This document shows, in pieces, positions 37,610 through 46,256 of a DNA stretch of 64,000 nucleotides (positions are counted from its first letter, which is position 1; each line of letters starts with the position of its first letter). The notes under the pieces are model-generated. The model was not told the DNA's origin. It was given only the letters and a program-made list of their open reading frames with translations, and made no database searches. The position numbers and the translations under genes were made by a program. The stretch comes from Microbacterium sp. Root53 (GTDB lineage: Bacteria; Actinomycetota; Actinomycetes; Actinomycetales; Microbacteriaceae). The DNA lies in NCBI RefSeq assembly GCF_001426925.1, contig NZ_LMFR01000024.1, forward strand, positions 158,873 through 222,872. The letters are read 5' to 3'.

Positions 37610-38583
37610 TCCTGTTCGAGGACGTCGCCGACATCCCGGCGGACTTCGGCCCGACCGTGATCGCGATCGGCAAGTTCGACGGCGTGCATGCCGGGCACCG
37701 CGCGCTGATCGAGAAGATGCTGGTGGACGCCGCGTCCACGGATGCGCGGACGGTCGCCGTCACGTTCGACCGCAACCCGCTGGCCCTGCTCGCCCCGGAG
37801 CGCTGCCCGCGCTCGCTGGTCGGCGTGACCCAGAAGGTCGAGCTGCTCGGCCGCACCGGCATCGACGCCACGCTCATGCTGCGCTTCGACGAGGCGCTCG
37901 CGTCCGAGGAGCCCGAGGCGTTCGTGCGCCGGGTCATCGTGGCCGGCCTGCACGCGCAGCGCGTGCTCGTCGGCAGCGACTTCCGCTTCGGCCGGGGCGG
38001 CGCGGGCGACGCCGCCCTGCTGCGCCGGATGGGCGCCGAGCTGGGCTTCGCGGTCGAGGAGGTCGCCGACGTGGCCAGCGCCGAGGACGGCCGCCGCGTC
38101 TCGTCGACGTGGATCCGCGAGCTGCTGGACGCCGGCGACGTGGAGCGCGCGGCCAAGCTGCTCGGCCGGTATCCGGCGGTCACGGGCGAGGTGGTGCACG
38201 GCCTCAAGCGCGGACGCGAGCTCGGCTTTCCCACCGCGAACCTCTCGCCCGACACCGAGGGCTACGTGCCGGCCGACGGCGTCTACGCAGGCTGGCTGAT
38301 CGAGCGCTCGCCGCAGGGCGTGCTGCGCTCGGGCGCGCGGTATCCGGCGGCGATCTCGGTCGGCACCAACCCGACGTTCGACGACGTGGACGTGCCGCAG
38401 GTCGAGGCCTACGTGATCGACGAGACGGGGCTCGACCTGTACGGCCGCCGCGTCGAGATCCAGTTCGTCACCCGCATCCGCGGCATGGTGGCGTTCGAGG
38501 GGGTCGACAAGCTCGTCGAGCAGATGACCGACGACGTCGTGCAGGCGCGCCTCGCCCTCACGGACGCGGCCGCCGGCCGCTGA
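37606..38583 (+). CDS. ribF: Bifunctional riboflavin kinase/FAD synthetase
   Basis: 325-residue enzyme making FMN then FAD. The N-terminal FMN adenylyltransferase part has the nucleotide motif GKFDGVHAGHRALI at about 22-35, GSDFRFGRGGAGD near 125 and RVSSTWIRELL. The C-terminal flavokinase begins at about 190 with GRELGFPTANL and includes DGVYAGW. ATG 37606 overlaps the preceding gene by four bases. It converges toward deoC with a 170-bp gap. Confidence 0.96.
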   Translation: MILFEDVADIPADFGPTVIAIGKFDGVHAGHRALIEKMLVDAASTDARTVAVTFDRNPLALLAPERCPRSLVGVTQKVELLGRTGIDATLMLRFDEALASEEPEAFVRRVIVAGLHAQRVLVGSDFRFGRGGAGDAALLRRMGAELGFAVEEVADVASAEDGRRVSSTWIRELLDAGDVERAAKLLGRYPAVTGEVVHGLKRGRELGFPTANLSPDTEGYVPADGVYAGWLIERSPQGVLRSGARYPAAISVGTNPTFDDVDVPQVEAYVIDETGLDLYGRRVEIQFVTRIRGMVAFEGVDKLVEQMTDDVVQARLALTDAAAGR

Positions 38584-38753
38584 GCGGCGGATCACCGCGC
38601 CTCACGACCCGCTCAGTCATCGGATCGAGGGCGCGGTCGCAGGACCTGAGGGGCAGAAGTGCCGTCGGGAGCCTCACCAGGCACTTCCGGCCCACCGACC
38701 CGACGACCGAGCATCGGATCCGTCGACTGGGTGGTTCCGCTTACGCCGCGAAA
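38584..38753. other. Intergenic gap between ribF and deoC (170 bp)
   Basis: Somewhat lower GC toward its right end. A weak hairpin AGTGCC...GGCACT is visible, but no clear terminator, promoter or gene. Two GCATCGGATC-like segments (CATCGGATC at about 38619 and 38712) repeat. Confidence 0.35.
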
Positions 38754-39491
38754 TCAGTACGACGATGTGTCCTCGCTGCCCGTGGCCGCGCGGCCCTCGG
38801 CGCGGGCGCGGAGCTCGCCCAGGATGGTCGCGCTTGCGCTGGTGCCGAGGCGCGTCGCGCCGGCCTCGAGCATCGCGATCGCGGAGTCGAGACCGCGCAC
38901 GCCGCCCGACGCCTTGACCTGCACGGCGGGGGAGACGCTGTCGCGCATGAGGCGCACGTGCTCGACCGTCGCGCCGCCGCCTGCGAATCCCGTCGAGGTC
39001 TTCACGAACGTCGCGCCGCCCGCCTCCGTCAGCCGGCTGCCGCGCGCGATCTGCTCGAGGTCGAGGTAGCTGGTCTCGAGGATGACCTTGGTCACGTGCC
39101 CGCCGGATGTCGACGGCCCGCCCGCCGCCTCCACGACGGCCGCGATGTCGGCCTGTACGAGGTCGTCCTCGCCCGAGCGCAGCGCGCCGATGTGGACGAC
39201 CATGTCGAACTCGGTGGCGCCGTCGTCCAGCGCGCGGGCCAGCTCGGCCGTCTTCGCCGCGGTCGACGTGGTGCCGTGGGGGAAGCCGATGACCGTGCCG
39301 ACGGCCACGCCCGTGCCGTCGAGGCGGCGCACCGCGTACGCGATGTCGCTGGGGCGGACGCAGACGCTGAACACGCCCCACTCGGCGGCGATCTCGAGCT
39401 CGCGATCCACGTCGGCGCGCGTGAAGTCGGGCTTCAGGATCGCGTGGTCGATGGTGGCGGCGACGGCCTGCTCGGTCAGCTCGATGCTCAT
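38754..39491 (-). CDS. deoC: Deoxyribose-phosphate aldolase
   Basis: 245-residue class I aldolase of deoxynucleoside catabolism that splits 2-deoxyribose 5-phosphate to glyceraldehyde 3-phosphate and acetaldehyde. The Schiff-base lysine is in VKASGGVRGLDSAIA, the late GATRLGTSAS is present, and IDHAILKPDFTRADV starts the barrel. ATG 39491 has TAGGCT (39503-39498) 7 nt upstream. It is divergent from the copper ATPase, and the shared 86-bp region holds a CsoR-type operator at 39523. Confidence 0.95.
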   Translation of the reverse strand: MSIELTEQAVAATIDHAILKPDFTRADVDRELEIAAEWGVFSVCVRPSDIAYAVRRLDGTGVAVGTVIGFPHGTTSTAAKTAELARALDDGATEFDMVVHIGALRSGEDDLVQADIAAVVEAAGGPSTSGGHVTKVILETSYLDLEQIARGSRLTEAGGATFVKTSTGFAGGGATVEHVRLMRDSVSPAVQVKASGGVRGLDSAIAMLEAGATRLGTSASATILGELRARAEGRAATGSEDTSSY

Positions 39492-39522
39492 GCCCCCAGC
39501 CTACGGCTCCGATGGTGCGGGA

Positions 39523-39539
39523 ATACCCCAGGGGGGTAT
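39523..39539. promoter_or_regulatory. CsoR-type copper operator of the ATPase gene
   Basis: Perfect 7-bp inverted repeat ATACCCC-AGG-GGGGTAT, the known consensus for the copper-responsive repressor CsoR. It overlaps a TATCAT -10 at 39537-39542, so repressor binding would block the promoter of the CopA gene. No csoR gene is in the window. Confidence 0.75.
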
Positions 39540-39577
39540 CATGGTTGTGGCCGGCGACCCAGAAGGAGGGAAGCATC

Positions 39578-41890
39578 ATGACCGAGATCGCCCCCGGTGC
39601 GTCCGCCGATCAGCACCGCGCCCACGGCACGCCCGCGGCTCAGAGCCGCGCCGTCGTGCTGGAGATCGAGGGGATGACGTGCGCCAGCTGCGTCGCCCGC
39701 GTCGAGAAGCGCCTCGCGCGCGTCCCCGGAGTGACCGCCGCCGTCAACCTCGCGACCGAGTCCGCCAAGGTCGACGTCCCGCAGGGCGTCGCCGACGATG
39801 AGCTCGTCGCCGCGGTGCAGGCCGCGGGCTACGACGCCCGCGTCCGCGCGGTCGCACCCCCGGCCGCGGACCACGAGGCTCACGAGCATGCCGCCGACGA
39901 GACTGCCGCTCACGAGTCGGAGCACGCGGAGCACGGCGCACACGATCACGACGTCGAGGACGAGCCCGGCCGGACGACCCTGCGGACGCGGCTGATCGTC
40001 GCGGCGGCGCTGAGCGCGCCCCTCCTGCTCGTGTCGATGGCGATGCCTCTGCAGTTCCCGGGCTGGCAGTGGCTCGCCCTCGCGCTCACGGCCCCGGTCG
40101 TGCTGTGGGCCGGATGGCCGTTCCATCGTGCGACGCTGCGCAACGCGCGGCACGGCGCGGCGACCATGGATACCCTGATCACCCTCGGCACGATGGCCGC
40201 GCTCCTCTGGAGCGCGTGGGTGACCGTCACGGGCGGCATGCACGTGTACTTCGAGGTGGCGGCCGTCGTGACCACGTTCCTGCTGCTCGGGCGCTTCATC
40301 GAGCAGCGCTCCAAGCGGCGCGCCGGCGCCGCGCTCCGCTCTCTCATGGAGCTCGGCGCCCGCGACGTGACCCTGGCGGACGCCGAAGGCCGCGACGGCG
40401 CCACCGTGCCGATCGAGCGGCTCCGCACCGGCGAGCGCTTCGTCGTCCGCCCCGGCGGGACCATCGCGACCGACGGAGTCGTCGAGCACGGCGAGGCGGC
40501 GGTCGACGCCAGCATGCTGACCGGCGAGTCCGTGCCGGTCGCCGTCGGACCCGGCGCATCGGTGACCGGCGGCACGATCGCGACCGACGGGCGCCTGGTC
40601 GTGCGCGCCACGGCGGTCGGCGGCGACACGAGGCTGGCCCGGATCGCGGCGCTGGTCGAGGACGCGCAGGCCGGGAAGTCGCAGATCCAGCGCCTCGCGG
40701 ATCGCATCTCGGGCGTCTTCGTGCCCGTCGTGATCGGCCTCGCGGTCCTCACCTTCGCGGGCTGGCTGCTGGCCGGGCAGCCGGTCGAGGCGGCCTTCGT
40801 GGCCGCGGTCGCCGTGCTGATCATCGCGTGCCCCTGCGCGCTCGGCCTCGCGACCCCGGTCGCGATCCTGGTCGGCACGGGGCGCGGGGCGCAGCGAGGC
40901 ATCCTGATCACCGGCCCGGAGGCCATCGAGACGGCAGGGCGGATCGACACGATCGTGCTCGACAAGACCGGCACCGTGACGAGCGGGCGCATGTCGGTGC
41001 ACGACGCGGTGCTCACGGGCGGCAACGACCGCGCCGAGGCGCTCCGCGTGGCGGGCGCGCTCGAGTCGGGCTCGGAGCACCCGATCGCGCGGGCCGTCGT
41101 GGCCTTCGCGACCGAGGCCCAGGGCGACGTCCTGCCGCACGCGACGGGCTTCCGCAGCCACGCGGGGCGCGGCGTCACGGGCGTCGTCGAGGGCCGGGAG
41201 GCCTTCGCGGGGAGCCCGGCCTTCGCCCTCGAGCGCGGCGCGCGGGTGCCGGCCGAGATCGAGGCGGCCGCGCGCGACGCCGAGTCGACCGTCGTGGTGG
41301 TGGGATGGGCCTCGGCCCCCGGCATGAGCCCGACGGCGCGGGCCGCGCTGCTGGTCGGCGACACCGTGCGCGACGACAGCCCCGCCGCGATCGCGGCGCT
41401 GCGCGAGCTGGGGCTCGACGTGGTGCTGCTCACGGGCGACGCGGAGGGCGTGGCGCGCGCGGTCGGGCGGGAGGTCGGCATCGATCGCGTGATCGCCGGG
41501 GTCTCTCCGGAGGGCAAGGTGGACGAGATCCGCCGTCTGCAGGCGCAGGGCCGTCGCGTCGCGATGGTCGGCGACGGGGTCAACGACTCCGCCGCGCTGG
41601 CCGCGGCCGATCTCGGCATCGCGATGGGCGGCGGCACCGACGCGGCCATGAACGCGAGCGACATCACGCTCGTGCGCGACTCGCTGGGTGCCGCCGCGGA
41701 CTCCGTGCGGCTGTCGCGGCGCGTGCTCGGGATCATCCGGGGCAACCTGTTCTGGGCGTTCGGCTACAACGTCGCGGCGATCCCGCTGGCGGCGCTCGGC
41801 CTGCTGACGCCGATGATCGCGGGCGCCGCGATGGCCTTCTCGAGCGTGTTCGTCGTGCTCAACAGCCTGCGGCTGCGCGCGTTCCGCTGA
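39578..41890 (+). CDS. copA: Copper-translocating P-type ATPase
   Basis: 770-residue Cu(I) export ATPase: one metal-binding HMA domain (GMTCASC, residues 32-38), a His/Glu-rich linker at about 105-135, eight helices, the phosphatase loop TGES, the membrane copper motif CPC in ACPCALGLATP, the phosphorylation motif DKTGTVT and the hinge GDGVNDSAAL. The SEHPIAR nucleotide-binding block supports P1B-1 type specificity. ATG 39578 follows AAGGAGGG. The CsoR-type operator upstream predicts copper induction. Confidence 0.95.
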   Translation: MTEIAPGASADQHRAHGTPAAQSRAVVLEIEGMTCASCVARVEKRLARVPGVTAAVNLATESAKVDVPQGVADDELVAAVQAAGYDARVRAVAPPAADHEAHEHAADETAAHESEHAEHGAHDHDVEDEPGRTTLRTRLIVAAALSAPLLLVSMAMPLQFPGWQWLALALTAPVVLWAGWPFHRATLRNARHGAATMDTLITLGTMAALLWSAWVTVTGGMHVYFEVAAVVTTFLLLGRFIEQRSKRRAGAALRSLMELGARDVTLADAEGRDGATVPIERLRTGERFVVRPGGTIATDGVVEHGEAAVDASMLTGESVPVAVGPGASVTGGTIATDGRLVVRATAVGGDTRLARIAALVEDAQAGKSQIQRLADRISGVFVPVVIGLAVLTFAGWLLAGQPVEAAFVAAVAVLIIACPCALGLATPVAILVGTGRGAQRGILITGPEAIETAGRIDTIVLDKTGTVTSGRMSVHDAVLTGGNDRAEALRVAGALESGSEHPIARAVVAFATEAQGDVLPHATGFRSHAGRGVTGVVEGREAFAGSPAFALERGARVPAEIEAAARDAESTVVVVGWASAPGMSPTARAALLVGDTVRDDSPAAIAALRELGLDVVLLTGDAEGVARAVGREVGIDRVIAGVSPEGKVDEIRRLQAQGRRVAMVGDGVNDSAALAAADLGIAMGGGTDAAMNASDITLVRDSLGAAADSVRLSRRVLGIIRGNLFWAFGYNVAAIPLAALGLLTPMIAGAAMAFSSVFVVLNSLRLRAFR

Positions 41891-41894
41891 GCGC

Positions 41895-41928
41895 CGAGGG
41901 TCGGCCCGTCGCTGCGGGCCGGCCCTCG
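41895..41928 (+). terminator. Terminator hairpin after the copper ATPase
   Basis: 14-bp stem with one G-U pair (41895-41908 with 41915-41928) and a 6-nt loop, beginning 5 bp after the stop codon. Confidence 0.7.
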
Positions 41929-41949
41929 ACGGTGGGGCAGGATGGGGCC

Positions 41950-42585
41950 ATGCGCCCCGTCCGCCTCGCCGTGTCCGCCGCCGTCGTCGCCGCGGCCGGG
42001 ATCGCGCTCGCCGCGTGCGCGCCCGAGCCGGATCCGGGCGCCACGAGCCCCGCGCCCTCGGCCGCACCGACCACCGAGGCGCCCCGGAGCCCGGAGCCGA
42101 CCGCGAGCGAGACCCCGGCGCCCGAGCCGACCGGCTCCGCCGGCGCGCTCCCGGCCGACTGCGCGTCGGCCTACTCACCGCAGATGGCCGATCGCCTCCG
42201 GGAGGCGTTCGGGCAGCTGAATCCCGAGGGCGGCTCGTACAACACGCACTTCATGGGCGACCTCTACGACATCGTCCAGCCGCTGCCGACGCTGACCTGC
42301 CTGTGGTCGCCGCCGGGCGAGGTCGCGCTCATGACCGACGCGATCCTCGTCGCTCCGGACCGGGCGGATGACATCCGCGCGGTCCTCAGCGCGAACATCC
42401 CCGGCTGTCAGGACACGGGCGGCGACTTCGTCTGCGTCAGCGAGTCCGAGCAGACGCAGGGCGCGAAGCGGACGGAGTACCACGTGCTCCATGGCGACCT
42501 CCTCCTGCTCAGCGCCGGATTGAACGCCGACTTCACGCTCGTCCAGGAGGCCGTGGCCGACATGATCGCGACGATCGAGGGCTGA
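41950..42585 (+). CDS. Exported lipoprotein of unknown function
   Basis: 211-residue lipoprotein: signal peptide with lipobox LAAC (Cys at about 23), a Pro/Thr/Glu linker, then a globular domain with cysteines (DCASAYS, LTCLWSP, IPGCQDTGGDFVCVSES) that could form disulfides. It does not carry the GPIELG motifs. CAGGAT lies 7 nt before ATG 41950. No family is recognised. Neighbours give no functional hint. Confidence 0.7.
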   Translation: MRPVRLAVSAAVVAAAGIALAACAPEPDPGATSPAPSAAPTTEAPRSPEPTASETPAPEPTGSAGALPADCASAYSPQMADRLREAFGQLNPEGGSYNTHFMGDLYDIVQPLPTLTCLWSPPGEVALMTDAILVAPDRADDIRAVLSANIPGCQDTGGDFVCVSESEQTQGAKRTEYHVLHGDLLLLSAGLNADFTLVQEAVADMIATIEG

Positions 42586-42885
42586 CGCGGGAACCCCATC
42601 CGGGCACGCGCCGCGTCTCATCCAGAAATCCGGGGCCGGCATGGCATAAACTGGGGGAGCAGGTTCCTCGCCCCCGACGCGTTCTCGACGCCAGGGTGAT
42701 CCTCACGGGCGTCACCGCGCCGGCCGGAACCGCGTTCTCGTCGCCGGATCGCCACCGCGCATCCGGCGGTCGCAGCCCGCGACGTCGCCGCATCCGCGGC
42801 TCCGGGAACGCCGCGCACGACTTTCGACCGTCGGGCCGCACCGCCTGCGTCCGGCACCCGGACGGTCTCAACGCTCAGGAGGAGC
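42586..42885 (+). promoter_or_regulatory. 300-bp intergenic region with a long 5' leader of the helicase gene
   Basis: A TAAACT -10 at 42647-42652 predicts transcription from about 42660, leaving a leader of roughly 225 nt before the AGGAGG ribosome site at 42880. Small inverted repeats (GACGCC...GGCGTC at about 42687-42710) are present. No gene is seen, and the role of the leader is unknown. Confidence 0.45.
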
Positions 42886-45030
42886 ATGCCGACCACGGCA
42901 CCCGCGCGACAGCGCAAGAAGTCCGGGGCCTCGCGCCGCGACGACGAGGCCCCGCTCATTCCGATCCTCGCCCGCAAGGTGCGCGAGGTCGAGGCGAAGG
43001 CCCAGCGCGGCAAGCTCGGCCCCACCAACCGGACGAAGTTCCAGGTGATCGCGTTCCTCGTGCGCGAGGAGCGAGCCCGGGTGAAGGCCGACGCCGAGCT
43101 GACCGACGCCGCACGCGCCGAGCTGCTCAAGCGCCTCGACGGCGTCGCGACCATCCTGGCCAAGACGGCCGCGCGCGACACGTCGCTCATCCAGCTGCTC
43201 GAGGTCGACCAGGCCACGTCGCCGGTCGCGCGCCGGATGCGCCGCGACTGGCTGCTCGAGTCGGGCGCCGACCTGCCGCCGGAGGAGCTCGTGATCGCCG
43301 ACGTGAAGCCGGTCGTGCAGAGCACGCTCGTGCCGCCGGCCGCCGCGGAGCGCCAGGTGACGCCGCCGCAGATCGAGGCCCGCATCGAGTCGAACCCCTT
43401 CCTCGCGCCGGACTTCACGCGGCGCGCGGGCGGACCCACCCCGCGCCGCCGCCTCGACGGCTGGGAGCTCATGGGGCCGCTGTACAAGGCGTTCGAGCAG
43501 GGCGCCGGCGGCGGCTCTGCCACCATGGAGCTGCCTGAGGTGCCGGAGTTCGACCGGCTCTCGCCCAAGGGCCTCGAGATCATGGCCCACCAGGCCCGGT
43601 TCCTCGAGGCCGTGCGCGCGGGCCACCGCACGTTCCTGCTCGCGGACGAGCCGGGCCTCGGCAAGACCGCCGAGTCGGTGCTGGCGGCATCGGTCGCCGA
43701 CGCCTACCCGCTGGTCGCCGTGGTCCCGAACGTCGTGAAGATGAACTGGGCGCGCGAGGTCGAGCGGTGGACGCCGCACCGCCGCGCGACCGTGATCAAC
43801 GGCGACGGCGCCGACATCGACGCGTTCGCCGACGTCTTCATCGTGAACTACGAGATCCTGGACCGTCACCTCGGCTGGCTGGCCAAGATCGGCCTGCGCG
43901 GCATGGTCGTCGACGAGGCGCACTTCATCAAGAACCTGTCGTCGCAGCGTTCGCAGAACGTGCTGGCGCTCGCCGCGAGCATCCGCGAGAGCACGCCGGG
44001 CGGCGATCCGCTGCTCATGGCGCTCACGGGGACGCCGCTGATCAACGACGTCGAGGACTTCGACGCCATCTGGCGCTTCCTCGGCTGGACCAACGGCGAC
44101 AAGCCCGGCCCGGAGCTCATGGAGAAGCTCGACGCGACCGGGCTGACGCCCGCCGACAAGGCGTTCTACCCCGCGGCCCGCGACGCGGTCATCTCGATGG
44201 GGATCGTGCGCCGCCGCAAGAAGGACGTGGCCAAGGACCTGCCCGACAAGCTCATCGCCGACCTGCCCGTGCAGCTCGACGACGAGTTCGGGCGCGGCAT
44301 CCGCGAGGCGGAGCGCCAGCTCGCCGCGCGCCTCGCGGCGCGGTACCACCGCATCATCGAGGCCCGCGGCGATCGCGGGCTCGCGCACGGCGAGATCGAC
44401 GAGGACATCGTGCGCCTCGTCGCGCAGGGCGAGCTCGAGGAGTCGAAGGCCGCCGGCACCGAGGGCGACAACGTCTTCACGATGGTGCGGCGGATCGGCC
44501 AGGCCAAGGCGCAGCTCGCCGCCGACTACGCGGCGCAGCTGCAGCGCTCGGTGGGCAAGGTCGTGTTCTTCGCCAAGCACATCGACGTCATGGACCAGGC
44601 AGAGGCGCACTTCGCCGCCGCCGGGGTCAAGAGCGTCTCGGTGCGCGGCGAGCAGACCGGCGCGGTGCGCCAGGCCGCGATCGACGCGTTCAACAACGAC
44701 CCCGAGGTCGGCGTGGCGGTCTGCTCGCTCACCGCGGCGGGCGTGGGCGTCAACATGCAGGTCGCGTCGAACGTCGTGCTCGCGGAGCTGAGCTGGACCG
44801 CCGCCGAGCAGACGCAGGCGATCGACCGCGTGCACCGCATCGGCCAGGACGAGCCCGTCACCGCGTGGCGCATCATCGCCGCGCACACGATCGACACCAA
44901 GATCGCCGAGCTCATCGACCAGAAGCAGGGCCTCGCGGCCCGCGCCCTGGACGGCGAGGCCGTCGACCCGACGTCGAGCGACTCGGTGCAGCTCGCCGCG
45001 CTCATGCACGTGCTGCGCAGCGCTCTCTGA
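42886..45030 (+). CDS. SNF2-type DEAD/DEAH helicase
   Basis: 714-residue superfamily 2 ATPase. An N-terminal about 215-residue region of unknown fold (helical, charged) precedes the RecA-like domains: Walker A LADEPGLGKTAESV at about 263, DEAH-type VVDEAHFIKN, LTGTPLIND, and C-terminal motif VI DRVHRIGQ. The motif is DEPGLGKT rather than the usual DEMGLGKT. The role may be nucleoprotein remodelling. AGGAGG precedes ATG 42886. A hairpin terminator follows at 45037. Confidence 0.87.
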   Translation: MPTTAPARQRKKSGASRRDDEAPLIPILARKVREVEAKAQRGKLGPTNRTKFQVIAFLVREERARVKADAELTDAARAELLKRLDGVATILAKTAARDTSLIQLLEVDQATSPVARRMRRDWLLESGADLPPEELVIADVKPVVQSTLVPPAAAERQVTPPQIEARIESNPFLAPDFTRRAGGPTPRRRLDGWELMGPLYKAFEQGAGGGSATMELPEVPEFDRLSPKGLEIMAHQARFLEAVRAGHRTFLLADEPGLGKTAESVLAASVADAYPLVAVVPNVVKMNWAREVERWTPHRRATVINGDGADIDAFADVFIVNYEILDRHLGWLAKIGLRGMVVDEAHFIKNLSSQRSQNVLALAASIRESTPGGDPLLMALTGTPLINDVEDFDAIWRFLGWTNGDKPGPELMEKLDATGLTPADKAFYPAARDAVISMGIVRRRKKDVAKDLPDKLIADLPVQLDDEFGRGIREAERQLAARLAARYHRIIEARGDRGLAHGEIDEDIVRLVAQGELEESKAAGTEGDNVFTMVRRIGQAKAQLAADYAAQLQRSVGKVVFFAKHIDVMDQAEAHFAAAGVKSVSVRGEQTGAVRQAAIDAFNNDPEVGVAVCSLTAAGVGVNMQVASNVVLAELSWTAAEQTQAIDRVHRIGQDEPVTAWRIIAAHTIDTKIAELIDQKQGLAARALDGEAVDPTSSDSVQLAALMHVLRSAL

Positions 45031-45036
45031 TCCTCG

Positions 45037-45073
45037 CCCGCGCTCCTCGCCCGCCGCGGGCGGGGAGCGCGGG
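45037..45073 (+). terminator. Terminator hairpin after the helicase gene
   Basis: 17-bp stem with one wobble (45037-45053 with 45057-45073) and a 3-nt loop, 7 bp after the stop and just upstream of the pfkA -10 (45097). Confidence 0.75.
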
Positions 45074-45109
45074 AAATGAGCGCCTCGCTCCTGCCCTAAT
45101 GTCGAAGAC

Positions 45110-46138
45110 ATGAAGATCGGAATCCTCACGTCCGGAGGTGACTGCCCCGGACTGAATGCGGTCATCCGCGGCGTCGTCCTCAAGGGCACCACCACCTACG
45201 ACCTCGAGTTCGTGGGCATCCGCGACGGCTGGCGCGGTGTCGTCGACGCGGACTTCTTCCCGCTCACCCGTCACGAGGTCAAGGGCCTCGCGAAGGTCGG
45301 CGGCACCATCCTGGGCACCAGCCGCACCAACCCGTACGAGGGCGAGCGCGGCGGCGCCGAGAACATCAAGGCCACCCTCGACGAGCACGGCATCGACGGC
45401 ATCATCGCGATCGGCGGCGAGGGCACCCTCGCGGCCGCCGACCGCCTCTCGAAGGACGGCATCAACGTCTTCGGCGTGCCGAAGACGATCGACAACGACC
45501 TCGGAGCCACCGACTACTCGTTCGGCTTCGACACGGCCGTCAACATCGCCACGGAGGCCATGGACCGCCTCCGCACCACGGGCGACTCGCACCAGCGCTG
45601 CATGGTCGCCGAGGTCATGGGCCGCCACGTCGGCTGGATCGCCCTGCACGCGGGCATGGCGGCCGGCGCCCACGTGATCTGCATCCCCGAGGTCCCGCTG
45701 TCGATGGAGGAGATCTGCGCGCAGGTCACCTCGGCGTTCGAGCGCGGCCGTGCGCCCCTCGTCGTCGTGTCGGAGGGCTTCAAGCTGAAGGGCCAGGAGG
45801 AGGCCTACAGCGACAAGGGCCTCGACGCCTTCCACCGCCCGCGCCTCGGCGGCATCAGCGAGGTGCTCGCGCCCGAGATCGAGCGGATCACGGGCGTCGA
45901 GACGCGCGCCACGGTGCTGGGTCACATCCAGCGCGGCGGCTCGCCGTCGGGCTTCGACCGCGTGCTCGCCACGCGCCTCGGCCTCCACACCGCGGACGCC
46001 GTGGTGGAGGGCGCCTGGGGCCACATGGTGGCGCTGCGCGGCACCGACATCGTCCGCGTGCCGTTCGCCGACGCGCTCGGCGAGCTCCACACCGTCCCGC
46101 TCTCGCGCTACGAGGAGGCCGCGGCCCTCTTCGGCTGA
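45110..46138 (+). CDS. pfkA: 6-phosphofructokinase
   Basis: 342-residue group III phosphofructokinase, converting fructose 6-phosphate to the 1,6-bisphosphate. Landmarks: TSGGDCPGLNAVIRG, the nucleotide loop GGEGTL, the active-site PKTIDNDLGATDYSFGFDTAV, and EVMGRHVGWIA. The loop carries Gly where PPi-dependent members have Asp (GGEGT, not GGEDT), which favours ATP as phosphate donor by family knowledge. ATG 45110 has TAATGT 8 nt upstream. A strong terminator follows at 46149. Confidence 0.95.
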   Translation: MKIGILTSGGDCPGLNAVIRGVVLKGTTTYDLEFVGIRDGWRGVVDADFFPLTRHEVKGLAKVGGTILGTSRTNPYEGERGGAENIKATLDEHGIDGIIAIGGEGTLAAADRLSKDGINVFGVPKTIDNDLGATDYSFGFDTAVNIATEAMDRLRTTGDSHQRCMVAEVMGRHVGWIALHAGMAAGAHVICIPEVPLSMEEICAQVTSAFERGRAPLVVVSEGFKLKGQEEAYSDKGLDAFHRPRLGGISEVLAPEIERITGVETRATVLGHIQRGGSPSGFDRVLATRLGLHTADAVVEGAWGHMVALRGTDIVRVPFADALGELHTVPLSRYEEAAALFG

Positions 46139-46148
46139 CCCTCCCGCA

Positions 46149-46187
46149 CGAAGGCCCCTCGACGTGTGCGGCGTCGAGGGGCCTTCG
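46149..46187 (+). terminator. Terminator after pfkA
   Basis: Perfect 15-bp stem (46149-46163 with 46173-46187) and a 9-nt loop, 11 bp after the pfkA stop. Confidence 0.75.
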
Positions 46188-46200
46188 CCGTTCCCACCCA

Positions 46201-46251
46201 TGTCTCACTTCGTGCCGGAATCCCACCCGAATTCCGACACGAAGTGAGACA
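46201..46251. repeat. 51-nt inverted-repeat element, copy 1
   Basis: 21-nt arms (46201-46221, 46231-46251) with one mismatch that is a G-U pair in minus-strand RNA, and a 9-nt loop. The ends are TGTCTCACTT/AAGTGAGACA and the inner ends CGGAAT/ATTCCG. It lies 5 bp past the stop of the DUF559 gene, so it could terminate it. The same design occurs at 47294-47344. Confidence 0.8.
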
Positions 46252-46256
46252 CGGGA

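Noticed and set aside
45110..46138. PPi-dependent phosphofructokinase
   Set aside because: The loop reads GGEGT, with the Gly of ATP-dependent members where PPi enzymes have Asp.
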